Shown here: positions 56,401 to 64,000 of the stretch, piece after piece
How positions within the stretch are numbered: the stretch's first letter is position 1
Layout of the letters: each line of letters begins with the position of its first letter
DNA from: Magnaporthiopsis rhizophila
Lineage: Eukaryota > Ascomycota > Sordariomycetes > Magnaporthales > Magnaporthaceae
Reading direction: 5' to 3'
Length of the DNA: 64,000 bases
NCBI GenBank assembly: GCA_003049465.1
Contig: PYSS01000056.1
Coordinates: 1 to 64,000, forward strand
Notes under the pieces: model-generated
Databases searched by the model: none
What the model was told of the DNA's origin: nothing
What the model saw: the letters and a program-made list of their open reading frames with translations, nothing else
Position numbers and translations under genes: made by a program

Positions 56401-59400
56401 GCCGTAGACGCAGGCGGGGATGATGAGTCTCCGGTGCTGAGATCAGGCGCACCGCTGGAGTTCTGCTGCGCTTTGCCCATGTCCTCGAGCCTGGTCCAGT
56501 CACTGAAAAGCACGCGGACCGTCTCTCGCGCATGCACCAGCGCGTGGTGAGCCTCGCCCTTCTTAGAGGCAATCATGGACTGCACGAGTGACGCGTAGCT
56601 GATGAGGTCTCGCCGGCGTGTCCTTGAGGGCTGCAGGCCGTCCGCCCCGCCTGATACAGCATGGGCACGGGCCTGGTTGAAGTGCGTCTCTGCCTTGTCC
56701 AGGTCTCCTGTCATAATGTAGTAGTCGGCGTAGGCGAGGTGCATGTCGGCGACAGCCTCTCTCGGGACCGGCCCGGATTCACTCAGTATCACCTTCTGGC
56801 AACAATCGAGGACCTTCTCGGCCATGGCGCACCGCCCGGTGTTGGCGTAAACTAGCGCTAGGGCCGAGTACGACGCAATCCTGTCCTCTGGACTCCATTT
56901 GGCTGACATGGTCGAGATCATGGAAGCAAGCTCCAGCGCTGTCAGCTGGACAGAGTCGTTGCCCAGCGTGCGTCCGAGATCGGCCAGCGACTGAAGGTGG
57001 CTCAGCAGTGCGGCAGGGTTGTCGATGGCTCGGTCGAGATCCTCTAGCCTGTTGCAATCTTTGATGGCTCTGTGCCACTGAAAGAGAGCACTCTCTATTC
57101 GGCCGAGATCGGGGGCCGCCGACTTGAGCCCGACCAGCGAGCTGTGGTAGGCATAGTAATGCTGAAGATATGATTCCAAAGGCGTGTCTTCGGCGCAGCC
57201 ACCACCCTTGATGAGGCCGACGACGGCATCGACCTGCGACTCTATTGCTGCGAATTGTTCCTGGTCGTCTAGGTTTACTGTTAGAAGGCTTAGAAGGGTG
57301 CGTAGTCGCTTGATGGGGAAGCGTGTTGGATAGTATGTCTTGAGCAGAGACTCGACACACCCATCAGCCAGTGTCGGACGTTTGCGGTCTTTGAAGCCGC
57401 CGAGCATGATAAAGTGCAGCCAATGTTCCCGGACGGCCAACTGCTGAGGCTCGGGCAGATCAATCGACCAGTCCATGGGCACCTGCTCCAGCTTTGCAAT
57501 GGACACCAGCGTCCGCGACAGTGTGCTCGCCTGGCTGGTGCGAGTCCAAGCGAAGACCGGGGGCCGCTCTTCCAGACACTGCACGATCTCAGCCAGAACG
57601 CCGTCGTCAACAAGGCTGGATCGGATGGATTGAAGCGCCCCCAGAGCCTCGCCGACGCGTCCCAGAGACTTGTACGCCTCGGCTAGCCGCTCTAGTTTCA
57701 TGATGAGCTGCGACTTCTCCTTCTCCCGGGCGGATCGCTGCTTGACGCACTCGATGGACCGACGAAGTGCGCGCATAGGCTCTGGGCTCTTGGGGTCTTT
57801 GCAGGATTGCCGCAGGAGGGTGTACTGCATGAAGTAAAAGTGTGAGATCTTGACGTGGTGCGACGTGGACGAGGACTCTGCGCTCCCGCTGTCGCCCATG
57901 TAGTCGAGAAGGGTAAGACAGTCGCCCAGCACCGAGTCCATTTGCGTCCACGACACGCGCTGCTCGTCGATGAGGGTCTTGTTGACCATAAAGGCTGAAT
58001 CGAGAAATAGATGTATCGATTTCGTAAGGATCTGTCGTCTCTGCTCGTATCGTAAAAAGTCCTTGGTGCTGCCGTTGGACGCCGGCGGCTTCCCCAGCCA
58101 CCGCAGGCAGAAACGGGGGCACTGGATAACGAAGGATTCCAGGAGAGATATTGTATTCTCGGCCGCCAGTGCGCTCTTGTCTTCCGCGACGAGAATGTTC
58201 ATCGCAGACCTCCGGGCAAGGCCCACGTTGGCCAAAAGGTCCTCCAGCTCTGTGCTGTCCCCCTTCAGCACCCCTTGAATGCCGTCGATGACGGCCTCGA
58301 CCAGCCTATCGTCCTCGAGGTACTCCAACGGATTTTTGAGTTGCAGAGATAGCAGAAGAGCATCGATCGAGCAGCGGCTTGCTTCCGAATCGGTCCCCTC
58401 CTTCATGAGCCCCCTGGCACGTTTTGTCCATGCGATGGCCTCAGTATACCGTCGGGCCTCTCGAGCAAGCGCGCCCAGAGACTGGTACAGGCTTGCCATC
58501 GGTGACTTGAACGACATACCCGGACTCGTGCTGTTATGCTTCACAAGGCCCCGGATATGCTCGAAGGCATCGACGCACTTGTTGTAGAGGGACTCGTCCC
58601 TGGATCCTGCCCTCCGGATGTACGCAGCCAGACACCGGGAAAAGGGCGAAAGAATGTCCTTATCGACGTCGCCCTTGTGCCCCGCGATAGCCCACCACTG
58701 CAGCCTCGATTCCAGCCCTAGAATCTGCATGTCGAATGCCGCAGACGGAGATATGCTCAACTTCGGCTCGAGGGCTTCGTCGTCGCATTTGCTTGACACG
58801 CTCGGTGTCAGAGACAAAAGAAGTTGTGAAAGCGTCTCCAGCTGGCGCGAGGCCTTGTCGCGGTTAGTGGCGCTGCTACCAGCATAAGCAATCAACAGCC
58901 TCAGAGGGGAGGACCCGGTGGAGTCCTTCAGCATATCGACTACCGACTCAGTTTGCTGGGGCTTCTTCATCATCGACAGTACCCTCAGTGCCTGGAGTTG
59001 GGTCGTGATGACGAGGTTGGTGACGGGGCCATCAGCCGCCTTGAATCCACGGAAGTCCAGTATATCCGAGATCCGAGCCGCGGAGGCGGTATCGCTCTGC
59101 GCGCTGGGCTTGGCTGGCTTCTTCGCCGCTGTGGACAGCACCCCTGAGTGGCTGTCGAGCCGCTGCTTGAGCAGCCGGAGCTCCTTGGCGGCCTGCTCCA
59201 GCATCCCTAGAGCTATCAGCCTTGCTACAAGCGAGGACATTCCGCTCTCGAGCTGGAGCTCTGGAAGGATGACATCGCCGGCATTGTGAAGTCCCCTCAG
59301 CGCGGCAAAGGCGATGCGGGCGCATTCCACGAGGGCCAGGCAGCTTGAGGAGCCAGCGCCGGAGGATGATGGCCTCGCAGGCTGCTTGGCTGTGGCTAGT

Positions 59401-59864
59401 GGTGACGTCGCTACCCGGTTCAGGGTCCGAGCCTGCAGCGGGGTCGGAGGCGCCGACAGGGACCTGCGGAGCGCGTTCCGCGAGACCTTGCGAGAGAGAT
59501 CGCCAGCCTCGGGCTGTGTCGGTCGTGGGGCGGCTGGCGCCGCCGTTGGCTTCGCGGCCTCTCCCAAGGCTTTCAAGGAGGCATTGATGACGTGGGTGGC
59601 GAGAACAGCCTTCTCCTTGGCCGAGAGCCCCGCGGTGGTCGCTGCTTTTGTTGACTTTTTGCCAGGTGCTCGACCGCTTGCCGTCGTTTTCGGGGCTCGG
59701 CCCGTCTTGGAGGCTCGAGATTCGGTGCCATCGGTTCTAGCGGAAGATATGGCATCGCTGGGTATGATTAGGTCCTTGAGGAGCACAGCCGTCATGGGCG
59801 AGCACGTCGATATCGAAGCGACGGCGGACCGGACCGAGTCCGCTTGATCTTGTAAGGAAGTCAT
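53412..59864 (-). CDS. ESP1: Separase (Esp1/Cut1/BimB), peptidase C50
   Basis: Caspase-like protease that cleaves the cohesin kleisin subunit at anaphase onset; held inactive by securin until APC/C activation. A single 6.45-kb frame encodes 2150 residues (fungal separases are about 1600-2100). The ATG at 59864 is the first in frame; two codons further upstream start only with TTG. Residues 1-1500 form a helical, TPR-like repeat region with Lys/Ala-rich linkers (about 50-90, 1290-1330). The C-terminal catalytic region (about 1700-2150) has VLVLDKALHVFPWESIPCMQ, RDVLLYFGHGSGAQY with catalytic His1988 and AVLLWGCSSASL with catalytic Cys2016, then GPVWNYLMAGCPAVAGTLWDVTDRDIDR. Ser and Thr runs near the C-terminus are low complexity. 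Divergent from the DUF5321 gene, 510 bp between starts. Confidence 0.96.
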   Translation of the reverse strand: MTSLQDQADSVRSAVASISTCSPMTAVLLKDLIIPSDAISSARTDGTESRASKTGRAPKTTASGRAPGKKSTKAATTAGLSAKEKAVLATHVINASLKALGEAAKPTAAPAAPRPTQPEAGDLSRKVSRNALRRSLSAPPTPLQARTLNRVATSPLATAKQPARPSSSGAGSSSCLALVECARIAFAALRGLHNAGDVILPELQLESGMSSLVARLIALGMLEQAAKELRLLKQRLDSHSGVLSTAAKKPAKPSAQSDTASAARISDILDFRGFKAADGPVTNLVITTQLQALRVLSMMKKPQQTESVVDMLKDSTGSSPLRLLIAYAGSSATNRDKASRQLETLSQLLLSLTPSVSSKCDDEALEPKLSISPSAAFDMQILGLESRLQWWAIAGHKGDVDKDILSPFSRCLAAYIRRAGSRDESLYNKCVDAFEHIRGLVKHNSTSPGMSFKSPMASLYQSLGALAREARRYTEAIAWTKRARGLMKEGTDSEASRCSIDALLLSLQLKNPLEYLEDDRLVEAVIDGIQGVLKGDSTELEDLLANVGLARRSAMNILVAEDKSALAAENTISLLESFVIQCPRFCLRWLGKPPASNGSTKDFLRYEQRRQILTKSIHLFLDSAFMVNKTLIDEQRVSWTQMDSVLGDCLTLLDYMGDSGSAESSSTSHHVKISHFYFMQYTLLRQSCKDPKSPEPMRALRRSIECVKQRSAREKEKSQLIMKLERLAEAYKSLGRVGEALGALQSIRSSLVDDGVLAEIVQCLEERPPVFAWTRTSQASTLSRTLVSIAKLEQVPMDWSIDLPEPQQLAVREHWLHFIMLGGFKDRKRPTLADGCVESLLKTYYPTRFPIKRLRTLLSLLTVNLDDQEQFAAIESQVDAVVGLIKGGGCAEDTPLESYLQHYYAYHSSLVGLKSAAPDLGRIESALFQWHRAIKDCNRLEDLDRAIDNPAALLSHLQSLADLGRTLGNDSVQLTALELASMISTMSAKWSPEDRIASYSALALVYANTGRCAMAEKVLDCCQKVILSESGPVPREAVADMHLAYADYYIMTGDLDKAETHFNQARAHAVSGGADGLQPSRTRRRDLISYASLVQSMIASKKGEAHHALVHARETVRVLFSDWTRLEDMGKAQQNSSGAPDLSTGDSSSPPASTAVVPAGPEYWKLFHSLFRSMSHLSSVYAHLGMFQETVYYAEQAQKMAQSTNARLYLAQCEAWLASVHFKAGKLDKSLELANLSSSRFQDGDRTCTAVTLACQLGGLYRDLKEFDLEQDMIGRAEAAMKFLHQTSVSADNGDSQEASATAKPAPEDKPKNQPAKRAPGAASTARKATTRKAVTISKAKAPAPAVETAAPTTSDIIISSLETLLMMHRAISLVNSRDWTAAMKLLQQSQVLTKLGKSKLGEMVARATCFFGQCQEQMMRDTVFSVIQDSTLSFPAVCSASSQAVADRLALVKASPPKKGRAAAGAASAARLPDFLENLQAAHDCLVQAHGVAVVSGDGAMVHRIAGMLQSTTLLLSAACPSRPRVTGNQSFATCSVEAAQNLTWRRERKALLLEMSGYKSDGLEWPIIVDQADSTSSPTRTGAPAADMGRFQKDYIDIIPKDWTVISVSLSDNKHDLCISRIQAGHSPFVIRLPLERGSSRDSANDSFNYHQGRAELLEIIRLADESAHRARDMSRKRAKTVWWAEREALDKRLGELLDNVEQVWLGGFKGIFSQQRRSPELLARFQKSFHDILDKHLPSRRQVRGRRTKAPAATPAPVKVTLDPRILELFIGLGDVTDPDCGDLDDALNDLLYFVVDILQFHGERNAYDEIDFDSMCVETFDALHSYHTTAAEKEKKNGAKKSSGSRREPQQQQHTVLVLDKALHVFPWESIPCMQGQAVSRVPSLECLRRLILEQRRPKNDDDSSAPSGHHASRRSGAYMLNPSGDLKTTQATFEEPLASALLGNGDGSSNSNQNWVGTVGKPPTDADFEQALRTRDVLLYFGHGSGAQYVRGRTVRRLEGGCRAAVLLWGCSSASLADVGDFETHGPVWNYLMAGCPAVAGTLWDVTDRDIDRLAGRALEEWGLVEPGTFPVEDRAKITSGGGTCAAAGKTSSSSSSSARSLVQAVATARKVCRFRYLTAAAVCVYGIPVYLTDDETTTTTTTTA

Positions 59865-60374
59865 GCCCAAGAAACTAAAAAGAGCGATAGCAAAGCAAAA
59901 AGCGAGTGTTAAAGATCCTGACTGCTAATCATATCTCTGACGAAAGCACCTAATAATGGCCTTGACAAGCTATACTCTGGCCGAAAGCAAGAGAGTGACG
60001 ACCAAAAACGACGAGCCCATCGGCAATGGGAGCAGGTGTGGCGGTCTCCTGCTTTGGACGCGCCAACCCTCCCCCAAAGCGGGCTGCTTGACAGGGGTCG
60101 ACGTGATGTGGACTCTGGGCTTTTCTGGGATGCCCGAGGTTGACCCAGCAACTGCAGCTAACGGACCCGCGCGATGTGGGGCTTGCCGCCAGCCAGCTGA
60201 TGCCAATGGCAGAGTAAGCTCGTGGATTGGTCGAAGGTTAACCTCAGGCTGGAATTCACGACACCAGACTTCGAATATTTCGCAAACCAGTCTAGAATAC
60301 GCCAACGCTCTGCAGAACACCGTCCCGGCCCGTCACCCACCAGCTCGGCGATTCGATCGTTCACAGTCCTCACT
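59865..60374. other. Divergent promoter region, separase / DUF5321 gene
   Basis: 510 bp. An ATTGG (inverted CCAAT) box occurs near 60225. No canonical ACGCGT cell-cycle box was seen. Confidence 0.5.
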
Positions 60375-61060
60375 ATGGCCTCGTTTCGAACGCCCAAGCG
60401 GCTCCCAGTCCCGTCTCTTACACCAAAGACCACCGTCTTGTTTCGGCTGCCTGTTTCGTCGCGATGCGCTTCCAACACTAGCAATGCGCGGTTCGCAAAC
60501 ACGACCCCTTCGATCACTCAAACGTCCTTTTGGAAATCCCTGATCCCGAAGTCATTTCGCGGCAACGGGTCCCCAAAAACCGCAAAGCCCAAGTCCAAAG
60601 ACTGGAACCCCGCCACCTTTTACATCGTCATCTTCCTTCTGATCGGCTCCATGTCGATCCAGATGATCTCTCTACGGAAGAACTTTGACAAGTTCATGCG
60701 GCAGTCCGAGGTCAGGATCGGTCTCCTGCGTGAGATTGTCGACAAGCTACAAAAGGGCGAGGCCGTCGATGTCGAGGCGACCCTAGGTAGTGGCGACGCC
60801 GAGAGCGAGGCAGAGTGGGAACAAGGTAAGGGCTCCGTTTGCAACACACCATGGTTATTGTGACGAAGCTACTGTGGAGGGGAAGGAGAATATGGGGACT
60901 GAATTACTGAAATCTCCTTGTAGTGATTCGTGACCTCGAAAAAAATGCGAGCCCCGGCCTTGCAGGTACACCGGAGGGTCAAGAGACTGCGCCAGAAGCT
61001 CAAAACACCACTGGGGCGCCGACGAAGCCGAGAGCTCCAACAACATCGGAATTCTATTAG
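60375..61060 (+). CDS. DUF5321-type single-pass mitochondrial protein
   Basis: Two exons: 60375-60825 and 60924-61060, giving 195 residues. The N-terminus (about 1-60) is rich in Arg, Ser and Thr with almost no acidic residues, as in a mitochondrial targeting sequence. Then come KPKSKDWNPATFYIVIFLLIGSMSIQMI (read in two blocks), one transmembrane segment at about 80-100, and a charged helix FMRQSEVRIGLLREIVDKLQ that looks coiled-coil, followed by GEAVDVEATLG. This order fits the fungal DUF5321 family of small inner-membrane-like proteins; function is unknown. The spliced C-tail (VIRDLEKNASPGL) is Pro/Thr-rich. The intron has a GTAAGG donor, a TTACTGA branch site and a TAG acceptor. Its stop codon lies 8 bp from the stop codon of the convergent sirtuin gene. 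Confidence 0.82.
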
Positions 61061-61068
61061 ACGAAATA

Positions 61069-62304
61069 CTACGGTGCCACCTCTTCAAAGACAGCCGACG
61101 CACCCGGACTCTTGATCGGAAGCGGGGCATCGCGGGCTTTCGACGAGCGGCCCAGAGCCTCGACAACTGCGGGTAGGATCACCTCTGTAGAGATCTCTAC
61201 TCTGACGGCCTCGCGCCCCGTCTGCTGCGGATCCACATCTATAAAGAAAGCGTCTTCTCCCCTCACACCGCCAATGTTCACGATTGCAAGCGGCATTCCC
61301 CTCTCCTTGGCTAGCTTGGCAAGACGCCAGGCTGAGTAGGTGGCCAGAGAGGTGCCGACCACCATGAGCTTGCTGGCACTGGTCACGGTCTCTTCGGCGG
61401 CGAGTTTGACCGACGGCGAGATGCTCTCCCCAAACATAATGACCGCTGGCTTGAGGATTCCAGCATTGCTTGGTGGCTTCCACGCACCATCGTTGTCGAC
61501 CTCGACCCTCGAGGGGCTCCCGCCTGCCAACGGCGGAGGGTTCGCGAGACAATTGGGGCAGGCAGGATATCTGAATGTTGAATATGGAGCTTCGGGAAGG
61601 TCGACATCACCGTCTGGGTTTGACCGTATCCCTTTGGCACGTCGTTCGGCGGGGTTCTCTGTATCCATGGCCCCTGAAGCAACAGCCTCGGCGAGGAATG
61701 CCGCCCATGCAGGGTTCAGCCTGGCCAAGTCCTCTTGAAAACTGTCCCTGGGATATTCAGTCCGACATGAGGTACACACCAGAGCCCTGAGATAGCCATG
61801 GAGCTCTACGATGTTTGGCCTTGTTGCAGGCGTCGGCATAGGGGATCCGGGATGATCCGGAGCCCAGTGCAGAGAGTCGACGTTTTGCGTGACGATGGAT
61901 GAGACGACGCCGAGGTCCGCAAGGTCCCTAATGGCGCGATGAGCCGCGTTCGGCTTTGCCTTTTGCACAGTGGACCAGCCTATGAAGGACCTTGCCCAAT
62001 ATCTCCGCCTCGTTGCGTGGCTGGCCAGAAACTCATGGTAGTATATGGGCCTGTATGTTTTGTTGAGCCGATAGGTGCCATTGTCTCCTCGGTAGTCGGC
62101 AAGACCGGACGCGACGGACAGGCCGGCGCCGGAGAGGCAGACGGTAGAGGCCGGCAGACCCCGACGAGACGGCGCCGTGACGAAGTTGAGCAGGGCGTCC
62201 ACCGCCCCCGGCACTGTGCTGGCCGTTACGGGGAAGATGCGCGGGGAGGGGAAAACATCTGTGTAGGGGATGCGCATCAGAGGCGCGCGCATCGGAGCAG
62301 CCAT
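61069..62304 (-). CDS. SIRT4-like (class II) NAD-dependent sirtuin
   Basis: Intronless 411-residue Sir2-family protein, acting as NAD-dependent deacylase, lipoamidase or ADP-ribosyltransferase in the class II group. NAD-binding GAGLSVASGLADYRG, then TQNVDSLH, catalytic His in ELHGYLRALVC, a four-Cys zinc site (CTSC and CPNC) and a last Rossmann block VVGTSLATYSAWRLAK with AIVNIGG. DFQEDLARLNP-AW and PDGDVDLPE between the Cys pairs are as in SIRT4. About 60 residues separate the Cys pairs. The N-terminus (MAAPMRAPLMRIPYTD) is hydrophobic and Arg-containing, suggesting mitochondrial import. The ATG at 62304 was chosen because upstream in-frame codons begin only with TTG. Class II sirtuins are absent from S. 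cerevisiae. Substrate is unknown. Confidence 0.88.
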   Translation of the reverse strand: MAAPMRAPLMRIPYTDVFPSPRIFPVTASTVPGAVDALLNFVTAPSRRGLPASTVCLSGAGLSVASGLADYRGDNGTYRLNKTYRPIYYHEFLASHATRRRYWARSFIGWSTVQKAKPNAAHRAIRDLADLGVVSSIVTQNVDSLHWAPDHPGSPMPTPATRPNIVELHGYLRALVCTSCRTEYPRDSFQEDLARLNPAWAAFLAEAVASGAMDTENPAERRAKGIRSNPDGDVDLPEAPYSTFRYPACPNCLANPPPLAGGSPSRVEVDNDGAWKPPSNAGILKPAVIMFGESISPSVKLAAEETVTSASKLMVVGTSLATYSAWRLAKLAKERGMPLAIVNIGGVRGEDAFFIDVDPQQTGREAVRVEISTEVILPAVVEALGRSSKARDAPLPIKSPGASAVFEEVAP

Positions 62305-63211
62305 ATTGGGCAAGATGTCATGTGACCAGCAAGCAGAAAGCCGAGTCTTTGCCAACGGTAATGATCCAGCCGAAGGGGAAATAATAAGCAGTATGGTACC
62401 ACGGCTACGCTGAAGACCGGGGCTGGCATTCTCTCGAGCCGAAGCTGGATCACGTCCAAAATGGGGGTGTCGATTGGGCTGGGTCGGATGCTCACCCAGC
62501 GCCTTGGCACAGATCTCTTGGCACAGGCACTGTCCGGGGGCCTGCCTAATCCGAAAGGAGCATTGCCGTCACTGGCTCCACCCGAGCCGTCCTCGAGTCT
62601 GAGATTCGAGCATGAAGACGAAGTAACCGCTTCTTTCTGGTGTTCAAGTTTCTGACCACAGGTGCAATGCAATAACCATTTCCCATCCGTAACACAGGTA
62701 CCTACCAAGTACCTGTCAGGCACAGCATCTGCGTATGCACAAAGTGGGACGCATCGCATCTGCGGCCTGTCACCAGCTCCTGTCTCTCGAAACCTTGCTG
62801 AAGCTCGCTGCCGCATTCAGCAGAATGGGCTGATCTCAGTGGGCCATAGCCGGTTTCCGGACTCCATTACTGCGCGACAAACTGGAGGGGACGGGAGCTA
62901 CGGATGGTGTAATCGGCCAACAGCGGGCTCGGGCTCGGGGGTAACGGCGAATTGAGCGGTTGAAAAAAAGAAGAATAAAAAAAAAAAAAAAAAAAGAAGA
63001 AAAGATCACAATCACAGCCTGAGCTGGCGACGTCTGGTCTCTTCCAAAAAAGCAAGCATCATTTAGCTCCCCGCCTCGGCTGGCTATTCCCGGCTCGGCA
63101 GACAGGTTCCGTTTGTAGCGAACAACCCTAGCTGGGCAGTCCCTAGCTGACGCGGAGGGCAGCCCTTCGGCGTTTTCCCTTCCACTTTCAATTTGATCTT
63201 TGTTGTGCGCT
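62305..63211. other. Divergent promoter region, sirtuin / MMT-like gene
   Basis: 907 bp with an A19 run (62977-62995) and a near-palindromic AGGTACCTACCAAGTACCT at about 62697-62715. No gene was recognised. Confidence 0.5.
62977..62995. repeat. Poly(A) tract, 19 bp
   Basis: Uninterrupted A19 in the shared promoter region. Confidence 0.9.
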
Positions 63212-64000
63212 ATGCCGCCGTTTCATTGTGCCCCAGGCCCCTCGCTGGGGCGTCGGGTACTTCTGGAGTGGTACCTTTTGGGACGCAGGATGAGAACACC
63301 CTGTCACCACCACAACCAAAGCCAGCAGCGCCGCGTATTATATCAGACCACCCAGCGACCACCAACACCGCTGCTACAGCTGCCACCTGGCGTTTCCTGC
63401 TCTAGCAGCCTGGGCTCCCGCATTGACTCTCGAGCGACGACCAAGACGCGCAGAAGCACCGTCATCAGCGCCGCCGCCACCACTCCTGCCATGGCGGCAA
63501 CTCAAACTCGAGGCCACGCCGGCCACGGCCACGGCCATCACCACCACCACCACGACAATGTCTACCTCACGTCACGCAACAAGAACGACGCCGGCGTCCG
63601 CATTACCCGCATCGGCCTCGCCGCCAACCTGGGCATGGCCATCGCCAAGGGCGCCGGCGGCTACATGTTCAATTCGCAGGCCATGGTCGCCGACGCTTGG
63701 CACAGCCTCTCGGACCTGGGCTCCGACATACTGACCCTTGCCACCGTCACCTGGAGCCTGCGCCCTCCCTCGGACCGCTACCCGACCGGCTTCGGCAAAG
63801 TCGAGAGCCTGGGCTCGCTCGGAGTCTCGGGCATGCTCTTCTTCGGCGGCCTCTTCATGTGCTACAGCAGCCTCGGCACACTTTACGCCCACTTCTTCCT
63901 CGACCCCGCCGCCGCCGCCGAGTTCATGGCCCACGCCCACCACGGCCACTCACACGGCGCCCTTGGCCACGACCACGGCCACGGTCACGGTCACGGTCAC
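63212..64000 (+). CDS. MMT-type mitochondrial cation-efflux (CDF) transporter, 5' part
   Basis: N-terminal part of a cation diffusion facilitator; yeast Mmt1/Mmt2 move iron across the mitochondrial inner membrane. 263 codons are present and the frame is open at the right edge. From residue 94 the sequence has MAATQTRGHAGHGHGHHHHHH, then NDAGVRITRIGLAANLG with the first transmembrane helix, a metal site in ADAWHSLSDLGSD, GFGKVESLGSLGVSGMLF and a His-rich loop (HAHHGHSHG and repeated GHDHGHG). The ATG at 63212 adds a 93-residue Arg/Ser/Thr-rich, acid-poor leader, as expected for a presequence. The ATG at 63491 (CCATGG) is a possible internal start. I take 63212 as likelier for a mitochondrial carrier; the rest of the helices lie beyond the window. 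Confidence 0.85.
   Translation, partial: MPPFHCAPGPSLGRRVLLEWYLLGRRMRTPCHHHNQSQQRRVLYQTTQRPPTPLLQLPPGVSCSSSLGSRIDSRATTKTRRSTVISAAATTPAMAATQTRGHAGHGHGHHHHHHDNVYLTSRNKNDAGVRITRIGLAANLGMAIAKGAGGYMFNSQAMVADAWHSLSDLGSDILTLATVTWSLRPPSDRYPTGFGKVESLGSLGVSGMLFFGGLFMCYSSLGTLYAHFFLDPAAAAEFMAHAHHGHSHGALGHDHGHGHGHGH

Noticed and set aside
1..64000. Secondary-metabolite, transposon, CRISPR or phage-like system
   Set aside because: No PKS/NRPS/terpene synthase, transposase, reverse transcriptase, integrase or spaced direct-repeat array was recognised; the placed genes are housekeeping or conserved fungal families.

Overview
The window is 64 kb of nuclear DNA from a filamentous ascomycete (Pezizomycotina, most likely a Sordariomycete). 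Coding sequence is GC-rich. Introns are short (about 57-291 bp), with GTRNGT donors, CTRAC-like branch sites and YAG acceptors. Genes are monocistronic, and the set is typical of filamentous fungi: CYP51, HIS1, ATG10, a KipA/Kip2-type kinesin, a Zn2Cys6 regulator, DUF3074 and DUF5321 proteins, and a SIRT4-like sirtuin. I could place 20 protein genes, two of them cut by the window edges. I found no tRNA, rRNA, transposon, CRISPR array or virus-like gene.

Layout. Left (1-16 kb): 5' end of a p24 cargo-receptor gene (-), ARF1 (+), mitochondrial ClpB-type HSP78 (-), divergent EF-1 beta (+), the GINS subunit PSF1 (+), and a SulP-STAS-cNMP vacuolar transporter of the Vsb1/YGR125W type (+). Middle (16-33 kb): an STK19-family protein (+), a 4-kb gene-free stretch leading into a Kip2/KipA kinesin (+), a 2.9-kb gene-free stretch, a type II membrane fucosyltransferase-like protein (+), an assembly gap inside a long poly-T tract, then CYP51/ERG11 (+) and a DUF3074 protein (+). 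34-47 kb: HIS1 (+), ARC40/ARPC1 (-), U2 snRNP B'' (+), ATG10 (-), the GH47 mannosidase MNS1 (+) and a Zn2Cys6 transcription factor (-). Right (47-64 kb): a 6.5-kb gene-free region, a 6.45-kb single-exon separase gene (-), a DUF5321 protein (+), a SIRT4-like sirtuin (-) and the 5' part of an MMT-type cation-efflux transporter (+) that runs off the right edge.

Functionally this is a housekeeping neighbourhood: vesicle traffic (p24, ARF1), translation, mitochondrial proteostasis and metal transport, DNA replication, chromosome segregation, cytoskeleton (kinesin, Arp2/3), sterol and histidine synthesis, autophagy and ER glycan trimming. I see no biosynthetic cluster or obvious new multigene system. 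The neighbours are related mainly through shared divergent promoters (HSP78/EFB1, ARC40/U2B'', ATG10/MNS1, separase/DUF5321, sirtuin/MMT) and tight convergent ends.

The most interesting local signals are a heat-shock-element array upstream of HSP78, a 14-codon uORF whose stop overlaps the VSB1 start, the minute 5' exons of HIS1 with an A-rich acceptor and an internal TGAGTCA, the 8-bp gap between the DUF5321 and sirtuin stop codons, many long A/T homopolymers, a recurrent TAGGTACCT-like intergenic motif, and an orphan fucosyltransferase-like secretory protein. Exon boundaries were worked out by eye from splice consensus and conserved protein sequence; none has transcript support here.
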